Of a stretch of DNA of 64,000 nucleotides, positions 1 through 8,017 are shown piece after piece (positions within the stretch are counted from its first letter, which is position 1; every line of letters begins with the position of its first letter). The DNA lies in the NCBI GenBank assembly GCA_032718475.1, contig JAUCBJ010007484.1, positions 169,353 to 233,352 of the forward strand, given 5' to 3'. The position numbers were made by a program, and so were the translations under genes. This stretch comes from Nemertoderma westbladi. Taxonomy: Eukaryota > Xenacoelomorpha > Nemertodermatida > Nemertodermatidae. The notes under the pieces are model-generated. The model had not been told where the DNA came from. It was given only the letters and a program-made list of their open reading frames with translations, and did no database searches.

Positions 1-50
1 CACTTCGGTACACAGTTTTGTAGTAAGTTTTTTTTTATCTCAGTAGTTCG

Positions 51-65
51 ACGTCTGGGTCACCA
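51..65 (-). other. Possible tRNA-Trp-type primer binding site
   Basis: Read on the minus strand this is TGGTGACCCAGACGT. The same motif lies next to the 5' LTR of the complete Gypsy element at 24314-24328. It differs at one position from the complement of the 3' end of animal tRNA-Trp as I recall it. It suggests that the internal 5' end of a minus-strand LTR retrotransposon occupies the left edge of the window, with its body outside. Confidence 0.45.
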
Positions 66-72
66 TATATAA

Positions 73-310
73 TGTTGAGGTAATTATCAATAATTATCAA
101 ATATAAAATACAATTTATTATAACAATAAACTTTAATATTTATTAGAACTTATCTATTAGTTATTCTTACTGCATACTGTTTACAAATATATAAATCAAA
201 TTATTAACTCTAAGGATCTCACTAGCAGATCAATCAAAATCTTTTTTCCTTCAGTACCGGTAGTTGTTATTATATAATCAATAATAAAAAGTCTTTTTAC
301 TAATCAAACA
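73..310 (-). repeat. Putative LTR of a minus-strand retroelement
   Basis: The segment starts TGTT and ends AACA, as LTR termini do, and lies next to the primer-site-like motif. It is AT-rich (roughly three quarters A+T), unlike the GC-rich element that follows at 377. There is a 7-bp gap to the primer site, and no partner LTR or target duplication can be seen, so the limits are uncertain. Confidence 0.3.
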
Positions 311-376
311 AAATACAGTACACTATAGTCGGCGGATAATGCGCGGGCCGAAATAGGTAAACCGCAACACCCGGCG

Positions 377-1348
377 ATGGAGAGTAATAGGGGGATTGCG
401 AGTATCCCCAGCGGCGTGCGATCGAGCAGAGAGAGACAGGTTGACGTCGCGAGAGGGCGGGCGACGGAACGTCGAGCCCAGTCAGAAGAGAGAAGATTAG
501 TAGAGTTTAACCGAGAGGTCGAAGAAAGAAGGAGTGAAGATAATAGGAGAGTCGTTGCTAGGGGCAACCGGAGAGCAAGGACGGATAGCGAGCCGTCGAT
601 AGAAGAGATGGAGTTAGGGAGCCAGTGGGGTCGAACTTCGGGAGATTGCCGTCGCCCCGGAGAAACGCACCGCACACTAAGAGAGGGGTACAGGACGTAC
701 CGATACGAAGACGAGAGCAGGATAGGGGATCGAAGGGAAACTTCCCGACGTGATATAGCTGCCGATCGAGAGTACGGTAGTCGCGGGGAGATTCGAGATT
801 CGAGAAGAATAAACTTCGATTCGGAAGGGCGCATGCAGACTGCAGGACATACTGTAGGCCTTACTGCACATACTATTATAGGCCATGCTGGGAGAGATAG
901 AGTAGGCGATAGGGTAGCGCGGACGACGGGATTAAACCCGGAAGTCGCGGAGTACATACCGGTAGGTAGGCAAGAAGTGAATAGGCCTATATCAGTACCG
1001 GTACAGCAGCATGACTATAATTTCCAGGGACACAACATATATCCAGGGGAGGGGAGAGTTATTGTAGATAGATGTATGGGCCCCAATACATTAACATCAA
1101 CCCCAGTACTAAACATACCGGTGGGAGGGGGACAGGGTGACATTCCCCCATCACAATATCAACAATATACCCCAATAGGAGCGAGAACATCGAACCCCTT
1201 GGACGAGAGCAGATCGTGCGACACGGAAATATGGAGGGGGCCGTTACCCCCAATGATATATCCGACGCAACAAGGAAATCAACAACAGATAGGACGGACG
1301 GACCGCACCCAACAGGAGAAACTATACAACATCCATCGAACCCATTAG
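377..1348 (+). CDS. BEL/Pao-type element ORF1, Arg-rich N-terminal protein
   Basis: This 323-residue ORF begins with a clean ATG (MESNRGIA). It is very rich in Arg, Glu and Ser, with many RR and ER pairs, then becomes Gln/Pro-rich. I see no conserved enzyme motif. The composition looks disordered and nucleic-acid binding, as expected upstream of or at the front of Gag. Its last ~120 nt overlap the start of the Gag-protease ORF, which lies in the -1 frame relative to it. It may therefore be translated separately or joined by frameshifting, but I found no convincing slippery heptamer in the overlap. No 5' LTR is present upstream. Assignment to the BEL-type element rests on adjacency and shared GC-rich composition. 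Confidence 0.55.
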   Translation: MESNRGIASIPSGVRSSRERQVDVARGRATERRAQSEERRLVEFNREVEERRSEDNRRVVARGNRRARTDSEPSIEEMELGSQWGRTSGDCRRPGETHRTLREGYRTYRYEDESRIGDRRETSRRDIAADREYGSRGEIRDSRRINFDSEGRMQTAGHTVGLTAHTIIGHAGRDRVGDRVARTTGLNPEVAEYIPVGRQEVNRPISVPVQQHDYNFQGHNIYPGEGRVIVDRCMGPNTLTSTPVLNIPVGGGQGDIPPSQYQQYTPIGARTSNPLDESRSCDTEIWRGPLPPMIYPTQQGNQQQIGRTDRTQQEKLYNIHRTH

Positions 1349-3594
1349 AAGCGCAAGCGATGGGAATGGCCACATTGATCGATGCGTTAAAAACTAGGAT
1401 CGAGTTACCACCTGTGGAACCATTTAAATTCGATGGGAGTAGGCCGGAAGAATATCTACAGTTTCGGCGCATGTATAGTAACGAAATATTAAGTAAGAAC
1501 TTGACGCAGGCGGAGTGCCTAAAATATCTGCAAGTATATACAGGAGGCCCAGCATACGACATCGTGAGGCAATACCAGGGCATCGAGGGCGGCTTCACGA
1601 CAGCATGGCGGGCGCTAGATAGGGAATACGGGCACCCGGCCAAGATCATCCGGCAAACCCTGAGAGGCATAACATCGGATGGCCTACAGGACAATCCCGT
1701 TAGCATAAGGACCTTTGCAAACAAGGTCGAGAAGGCGTTAATCGTGTTAAAGACGCTAGACGCACCATACGAACTCAACGCGTCTAACAACATCACCACG
1801 ATAGCGCAGGCACTGCCGGTCTGGTTACGAAGGAAGTGGAGGAAAATCGCTTTCTCCACACGTGAGAAGAAAGGTGCGGAACCGGGCCTAGAAGAGATGT
1901 CGAGCTTCCTCAACTATGAAGCCGAATTAATAACAGACCCAGTCTATAGCGAGGATAGTTTGGGGACAAGCCATAAACCCGAACATAATCCGACGGATCC
2001 ATTCTCAAGAGTAGGACAATCACTACCACATGCGGCCACACAGGGGACTGCTAGTCCACAGTTAGCTGGTAGCAGGGCCACACCGTGGCAGGGACAGAAA
2101 GAAAATAACACCATAAATAAACATAATCCCAATATACCCAGTAGGCCGAGTACAGACAACCAAAACACTAAATCGGTACATATAAACCTACGCGCGATAC
2201 GTGAGGGACTATACAGGGAACGCTATAATCCAGGATTCGAATGTCAATTACATCGGGACGGAACACATAAGACCAGGAGTTGTAAGCACTGGCAAGCGTT
2301 GCCCAAACAAGATCGTATAGCCTACACAGACGCAAACGGACTATGTCATCGATGTGTGGTAGAAGGACACAGGTCCGGAGAGTGTAGAGAAACAGCAGTT
2401 AGAGAGTCCGAGACTGGAGGCCAGGCAATGGCCACAAGCACGACAGAAGAGGAGAAGAAGAGAAAAGTACTACTCGGGGTAGTACCAGTAAAGATATCAG
2501 GAGAGGGCGGTCGATCAGTAACGACATTAATGCTGGTCGACAGCGGAGCAGCCTTCACGCTGGTGGAGAACTGGGTGGCCGAAGAGATAGGGCTAAAGAC
2601 GAGGCCGAACAGAATGGCGGTAACTACCGTCTCGAGTAAAGATGAGGTCCTGGAGACGAGGACGGGGCGGTGCAGGATAGCAGCGATTGCACCGGGATGC
2701 GGCTATGGGGCGACGATCGACCCCATCCACGTCATCGAATCGATAAACATCAACGCCAGGCGACCAACCAACATTGAGGTCGAGCAGTATAGATTCCTGG
2801 ACGGTATCGATTTCTCAATACCAAAGGTGGACGTTAGGAAGGTGTCCATTATAGTAGGAATGGACTGCCCGACGGCCCATGAGAGGATGAAGACGGTCTT
2901 CGGCGAAGACAGGCAGCGGGACCCGACGGCGATCCTCACGCCGTTCGGATGGACGCTTAGCGGCCCAGTTAAAATCAACATCCCATGCAGTGTGACAGAG
3001 ACATCTGGGTGCATGATACCAGGCACCGAAGACGCAGAGGAAGTAGAGGAGAAACGAGAGATAGTAGAGCCAGATAGGGAGGTGACAGTAAGAAAGTGGG
3101 CAGAGGAGAGTAGGTTTCCCAACAAGCATCGGTATGGAGATGGAGCGGAGCGGACGGCGAGGTGTCCGGAGGACAACACTCCGGGGGAGTGCCCGGAGGA
3201 GTGTCGGGAGGAGTGTCTAGAGGAGTGTCTGGAGGAGTGTCCAGAGGAGTGTCCGGAAGAGACGCAGGTCCGGTTTGGAGGCATACCGACAAGGGGGAAG
3301 TCGAGAAGGAAGGCAGGATGGAAAGGGATAGGACTATTATTCTACCTTCTGTTCTGCCTGTTCTTTCACTTTCTATTCATTCTGCCGGCGGGAGACAACA
3401 AGGAGAGAGGTGGCATTTTGATGCCAGGAGATGAGCTAGTTAAGAAGACGGTGGAGAGACCCAACCTTAGGGTGGTGAAAGAGGGAGAACCAATTCCTGG
3501 TGAGATGGAATTGGCGAAGAGAGTGCGGCGAATCCTACAGGACCTACAAGAGCAGCAGTGGGAGAGTGCCTGTTGGAAGAATCGCCCTAGTTAA
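1231..3594 (+). CDS. BEL/Pao-type Gag-protease ORF with C-terminal membrane segment
   Basis: The reading frame is open from about 1216, where the first possible codon is GTG; the first ATG is at 1231 and gives 787 residues. In order it has: a Gag region of the BEL/Pao type (DUF1759-like, about residues 61-215, with PFKFDGSRPEEYLQF); a Cys/His cluster and a CX2CX4HX4C knuckle (residues 372-385); an aspartic protease of the BEL type (DUF1758-like) with VDSGA at D437 and a later GMDCP; and the TPFGWTLSGP motif that normally closes this domain. After it, where BEL elements continue into reverse transcriptase, there is a Cys-Glu-Glu repeat (651-675), a hydrophobic segment (about 701-721, GLLFYLLFCLFFHFLFIL) and a charged tail ending at a stop. 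RT, RNase H and integrase are absent. The ORF is uninterrupted, so it may be a non-autonomous element that kept Gag-PR function. Domain names are from family knowledge; the membrane call is from composition. Confidence 0.8.
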   Translation: MEGAVTPNDISDATRKSTTDRTDGPHPTGETIQHPSNPLEAQAMGMATLIDALKTRIELPPVEPFKFDGSRPEEYLQFRRMYSNEILSKNLTQAECLKYLQVYTGGPAYDIVRQYQGIEGGFTTAWRALDREYGHPAKIIRQTLRGITSDGLQDNPVSIRTFANKVEKALIVLKTLDAPYELNASNNITTIAQALPVWLRRKWRKIAFSTREKKGAEPGLEEMSSFLNYEAELITDPVYSEDSLGTSHKPEHNPTDPFSRVGQSLPHAATQGTASPQLAGSRATPWQGQKENNTINKHNPNIPSRPSTDNQNTKSVHINLRAIREGLYRERYNPGFECQLHRDGTHKTRSCKHWQALPKQDRIAYTDANGLCHRCVVEGHRSGECRETAVRESETGGQAMATSTTEEEKKRKVLLGVVPVKISGEGGRSVTTLMLVDSGAAFTLVENWVAEEIGLKTRPNRMAVTTVSSKDEVLETRTGRCRIAAIAPGCGYGATIDPIHVIESININARRPTNIEVEQYRFLDGIDFSIPKVDVRKVSIIVGMDCPTAHERMKTVFGEDRQRDPTAILTPFGWTLSGPVKINIPCSVTETSGCMIPGTEDAEEVEEKREIVEPDREVTVRKWAEESRFPNKHRYGDGAERTARCPEDNTPGECPEECREECLEECLEECPEECPEETQVRFGGIPTRGKSRRKAGWKGIGLLFYLLFCLFFHFLFILPAGDNKERGGILMPGDELVKKTVERPNLRVVKEGEPIPGEMELAKRVRRILQDLQEQQWESACWKNRPS
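3187..3261 (+). repeat. 12-bp coding repeat giving CxEE stripe
   Basis: A tandem 12-bp repeat in frame with the Gag-protease ORF encodes six units of Cys-X-Glu-Glu (X is Pro, Arg or Leu). Six cysteines recur every four residues, just before the predicted membrane segment. It may have expanded by slippage. Confidence 0.75.
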
Positions 3595-5007
3595 GAGGTT
3601 TAGTCGTCCAATATTTTGGACTGAGGGGGGTGGGAATGAGGGCGAGACGCCCTTCCCACAAAAATTAATTATTTAATTTAAATAAATAATAATAAATAAT
3701 TAAATAATTAAATAATAGTTAGTAGAAGTAAGAAGTAGTAGGTAGAAGGTGAGTAAGTTAGAAGGCGGCGGGGTAAGGGAGTGTGGCATATTGTCATGCC
3801 ACGAGTAGTAGTAGGGAGGTTGTGGGCACCGTAAGCGCCACGTAGAAGGATAGTAAGTAGAGAAGTTAGAAGGCGGCGGGGTAAGGGAGTGTGGCATATT
3901 GTCATGCCACGAGTAGTAGTAGGGGGGTCGTGGGCACCGGAAGCGCCACGTAGAAAGTAGTAAGAGATGGGTTGTGGGCACCGGAAGCGCCACGTAGAAA
4001 GTAGTAAGAGAGGGTTGTGGGCACCGGAAGCGCCACGTAGAAAGTAGTAGGAGAGAGGTTGTGGGCACCGGAAGCGCCACGTAGAAAGTAGTAGGAGAGA
4101 GTGGTTGTGGGCACCGCAAGCGCCACGTAGATAGAGGTATTAGTTGAGGTGAGATGTAGATAGAGTAGAGTAGTAGAGACGGGCACATAGGGTGCCAGAG
4201 AGTAGAGTAGTAGAGAGGGCACATAGGGTGCCAGCTAGTAGAGTTAGAGATAGTAGAGTGTTAGTAGAGTTAGAAAGATAGTAGCAGAGTAGAAGCAGTA
4301 GTAGAGTGGTTGTGGGCACCGTTAGCGCCACGTAGATGGAGGTAGAGTTAGTAAGAGGGTACGTAGTACCAGTTGTGGTTGTGGGCACCGTTAGCGCCAC
4401 GTAGATGGAGGTAGAGTTAGTAAGAGGGTACATAGTACCGGTTGTGGTTGTGGGCACCGTTAGCGCCACGTAGATAGAGATAGAGTTAGTTGGAGGATTT
4501 TAGTCAGAGTTAGAAAAGAGTTAGTAGACTTAGCAGAAAGTTAGAGAGTTCTAGTTAGAGTTAGTAGAAAGTTAGAGGCTTTTAGTTAGAGCTAAAAGTA
4601 GTAAGAGTTAGCAGAGAGCAGAGTTAGTAGTTAGTAGAGTTAGATAGTTAGTGTTAGTAAGTTAGATAAGGTAGATAGTATGATAGCACAGGGGTAGCAT
4701 AAGAGATTAGGGCCTTAGGGAGTGGCAGAGAGTAGAGAGGAGATAGTGAGAAGAGCTGTTGGCGAGAGAGTGCGATTCAGGTGTGGGGAGAGTGTAAGAG
4801 TGGGGAGAGAGCGAGTTGAGTTAGAGAGCGAAGTTAGAGTGGCGAGAGTGTTGGGGAAACAAAAATTGTGTGAGAGAAGCGCACGATCGGCCCGACACGA
4901 GACGCCAGAGGGTAGTGACATCATACCCATAGGGAGCGGCCTGGAAAGCCGACTCCAAGAAAATAACCCCACCCCACACCCGATAATAGATCGAGTTCCA
5001 GCGGAAT
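3595..5007 (+). other. Noncoding 3' interior of the BEL-type element, repeat-rich
   Basis: No conserved protein is seen between the Gag-protease stop and the 3' LTR. The region is purine-rich on the plus strand (many gtagtag and agagttag words). About nine copies of a gtgggcaccgnnagcgccac word occur between 3821 and 4470, at spacings of about 43-70 bp and larger. Two copies of a perfect 7-bp inverted repeat (gtggcat/atgccac, 6-nt loop) lie at about 3782-3801 and 3892-3911. A 96-codon ORF at 4722-5012 is not preserved in the second copy at the right edge. The last ~290 bp are homologous to 63676-64000 (inverted), which shows that this is element interior. Confidence 0.7.
3821..4470 (+). repeat. 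Degenerate minisatellite with hairpin-forming core
   Basis: Nine copies of the core gtgggcaccg(g/t)(a/t)agcgccacgtag occur, each able to pair gtgg with ccac. They are separated by gtagtaagaga-type linkers. Some units also carry gggcacatagggtgcc, another short inverted repeat. Confidence 0.75.
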
Positions 5008-5596
5008 TGTAGCGCACTTTAGTTGGATGCTATCTTCTTACCGGGAAGATAGCATGGGGGGAGTGTTAGCTTATCCAATTCCGCTAACACAAACCCATAG
5101 AGTGAGCCATTAAGCAATATTGGGAGCACGAGGTTGATTACCAATATCAACCTCGTGTTACCCCAATAAAGTGGGAAGGGAAGGAGAAACACACAATGGA
5201 GGTCAGGGGCCAAACCCCTAACCCAAAGAGAACAGGTGGAGTGAACGGGAACACTCCAAAGGGCGCCAACAGGGGTATCAACCAATCAGAGGGGGGAAAG
5301 GCATCGATTAGGTACAGCAATAAGGCCACCATGCAATATAACCAGTTACCAGTAATCATACCAGTCAGTTATCCCAGTATCGTATTGGTGCTAGTTAAGT
5401 TAGATAGTTTAGCTAGGGAAGGACCGGGACTTTAGTTACCGTATCCCGCCTTCCGTGTACAACAACCTATATCTATATCTTATTAGACTGATCATTATAT
5501 ACACCGAACATCAGGACTCATTTTACCCTTTACACACGGCGGGGACGCGTGAACTAAACATCGGATAAATCGGGATCCCTCCTGGATCCCGTCACA
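5008..5596 (+). repeat. 3' LTR of the BEL-type element (copy 1)
   Basis: It starts TGTAGCGC and ends GTCACA, so it has TGT...ACA termini. An inverted homologue lies at 63079-63675. The similarity stops exactly after ACA on the outer side and runs into element interior on the inner side, which fixes the outer boundary. No 5' LTR is present in the window, so the inner boundary rests on the terminal motif. The flank at 5597 is a decayed BEL pol fragment in the opposite orientation, implying insertion into or recombination with an older element. Confidence 0.75.
5027..5055 (+). other. Conserved LTR hairpin
   Basis: A perfect 11-bp stem (atgctatcttc / gaagatagcat) with a 7-nt loop sits about 20 bp inside the LTR. 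It is preserved with both arms intact in the inverted copy at 63626-63654. Confidence 0.85.
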
Positions 5597-6130
5597 ATCG
5601 GTTTGTTATCGTTCCACCGCAGGAAATTACGTAGGGTCATAACGTGATGAATGAGACGTTTCATCGAGGAGGTCCGCTCTATGAGGAGTCACAAGGAGGC
5701 GGATGGTTGCTCGGTGGTTGCAACATTATAGTGCCTGCCCGAGTCCTTTGCAGGCTCAGTCAGGCAACTATAGATCTCCACGGTGGCGCTCCCACGGACC
5801 TTGCGGATCTCCTTATCATCCTCCGAGTATTTCCCGCTATCTAATTCAGGATCAAACCGGGTGCTCCAGGTCCGTTGCGGTTGCTTTAGGAACTCCAGGC
5901 CCGTAAGCCAGAGTTTACTCTTGCCGAGCTGTCGTGGGGTGGCGCCTCGGCTCGCTAAGTCCGCCGGGTTCTCTTTCCCATTTACATGATGCTACTGTTC
6001 TCGATTGGTGCACTGTTTTATCTCCGTGGCCCGGTTTGCCACAAACGTTGTGTGTCATTGTGATGGTGAGTGGAGGTAGTAGAGCACAATACTGGAATCA
6101 ACCCAGAAATATTGAGATTCAATAGAGATC
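5597..6130 (-). pseudogene. Decayed BEL/Pao pol fragment, RNase H to linker
   Basis: Reading the minus strand from about 6130 downward gives residues typical of the end of BEL/Pao RNase H and the region after it: YFWVDSSIVLYYL, then FVANRATEIKQ, then HVNGKENPADLASRG, then KSKLWLTG. These are the hallmark FW-D-S-IVL-YL and NPADLASRG motifs of this superfamily. The frame holds at least three stops: TGA at 6057-6055, TAG at 5994-5992 and TGA at 5701-5699. The first two sit where Trp would be expected. Past the third stop the frame continues to 5597 and is cut there by the LTR. RT and integrase are absent. It is a dead fragment, not part of the plus-strand element beside it. Confidence 0.8.
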
Positions 6131-6845
6131 CTCAGGTTTCACATAATCATGCGGTTTTGTCTTACGGCCCATGTTCGCGGTATTTCAGTTTTTCATAACG
6201 CGAGTTAAATATTTTTCGGATTTATTTATTATGAATATTCCAATATCGGCACTGGGTGCGGGAACATGGAATTTGGGTATATTCAATGGACTGGGGGCGA
6301 TTTACGGGCGAATATTGGGGCAACTTATGGGGCACGGTTCTCATATCAGATATTTAAGGGCCAAGGGTGGGAGGTAAAATCAAGCAATACTTTAGGTATC
6401 AGGTTCGCCTGGTACTTAATTAGGCCTAGCCAACCTCCTACTGCCTGTAGTGGTAGTTTTGGTAACCCGCTTGTAAAAGCTTTTGCAGACATAACAAGTC
6501 ATTTTTACGCAATGCGCAGAATACTCTAAAATAGCCCTAAATTTATCCAACTACGCGACGGGAAGGAATTAGAACCAAGATGACGAAATCTCTCAGCTGA
6601 TTCTTTGTGGACGTGGAATTTCTTTGTTCTGTCTTATTCAGCCAATCAGAGCAAATTTCTCTTTATGTCTAACAGAAACCTATGGAAACTCGTGCAATAC
6701 ATTACGGTCTTTTTTTCTATTTTCTGAGCATCAGAACCAACTCAGAATTTTCTGTGCTTCTGTGCGGAAGTTTCAGACTTTGGCCTAGGAACATCAGATG
6801 GCTTTGGTTATGAGAACGTAAATCTATTATCCTAACCTGCATCAT
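6131..6845. other. No gene recognised
   Basis: I see no convincing coding region, repeat or RNA gene here. It may be more remnant of the adjacent BEL element, but I could not read a conserved domain. Confidence 0.5.
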
Positions 6846-7002
6846 ACCTACCTACCTACCTACCTACCTACCTACCTACCTACCTACCTACCTACCTACC
6901 TACCTACCTACCTACCTACCTACCTACCTACCTACCTACCTACCTACCTACCTACCTACCTACCTACCTACCTACCTACCTACCTACCTACCTACCTACC
7001 TA
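6846..7002. repeat. (CCTA)n microsatellite
   Basis: About 39 perfect tandem copies of the tetranucleotide cctA run without interruption. The unit differs from the animal telomere repeat. Confidence 0.98.
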
Positions 7003-8017
7003 ACTGCCTCACCTAACTCAACTCGCACCACTGAACATTTCATAATTGCATAAGTAACACATACTGACTGTTCACCACATTATTTTACTTCTGTTTATAG
7101 TATTAATTGTTGTTATATTGATGAATACTGATGTTATATTTGGAGAATACCGATAAATAATCATAAACCCCTCAATCTTCTTGATTACTGAGGTAAGAGG
7201 AATAGAGTTTACCGGTAGCAACTGCTACTTAAATTATAGTGGTTTTGTGTGAATTAAATGCTATTTCATAATCCCTACATGTGTCAGTTGCGATCCTCCT
7301 TATATATGATCAAATTCAGTGACGGTCGGCAGATTAGTGCGAACTAGTGTAAAGTAGTGTGAAGTAGTGTGAAGTCGTGTGAAGTAGTGTGAAGGTTAAT
7401 AAAGCATCTCCTAAAGAATGCGCTATTTACGAAACTCTGTGGCCATCTAGTTGTGATTAGTATAAGTCATAACTCTGTTTTTATACTTAAAGCGCCACGT
7501 CCTAAAGGAACTGTTAATATTTCCCTGAAAGTAAATATATTTGTCAGAGATTATATAGTAGCGATCAATCAAATAATACAGTAGGTCTACACTGCAATAA
7601 CTCCCAAGGAATCCGAATCCAGTCTCCCACACTGTGGGTCATATGCCGCGCACGGACTGGCTTCGGCTGATGTAACTTCAGTACACTAGGTAATTGGTAA
7701 AGGCTAAAGTCGATTTATAAACAAGAGGACAACTAAAATTGGCAGGTTAAACTGCTAAAGGTCTAAAAGCGCGAACAATAATAGATTTTCAGTTTCTTTA
7801 TTGCGCCGTAGGCAATAAAGTCGAATGTACCGGTCGGACGGTAAGCTGTAGGCCTAAACACCCGAACCGGTACTTACAGGTACAGCAGTATTATTTCGAT
7901 TGTGATAATTATATACCGGTAGGTCTTCAAATTTAATCAGGGACTGCAGCCCTGGTTTTTATTGAGATTTTACTTATTTCTGTCAGTTTTATTTATCTGT
8001 AAGTGTAATATTGAGCA
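7003..8017. other. No gene recognised; short 10-bp tandem repeat
   Basis: The stretch is AT-rich with no supported coding region. At about 7338-7395 there is a small tandem run of agtgtgaagt-type units (about six copies). Confidence 0.5.

Noticed and set aside
1-376. 5' LTR of the BEL-type element
   Set aside because: No similarity to the 3' LTR at 5008-5596 could be found; the region looks like a different LTR element on the other strand.
304-957. Minus-strand ORF of 217 codons
   Set aside because: Shadow of the Arg-rich plus-strand ORF; no domain or similarity recognised.
377-1348. Programmed -1 frameshift joining ORF1 to Gag-protease
   Set aside because: Frames and overlap fit, but I found no standard slippery heptamer in the overlap, so it is not claimed.
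4722-5012. 96-codon ORF before the BEL LTR as a gene
   Set aside because: The homologous segment at the right edge has a frame change and stop, so the protein is not conserved.
6846-7002. (CCTA)n as a telomeric repeat
   Set aside because: The animal telomere unit is CCCTAA; this tetranucleotide is an ordinary microsatellite.
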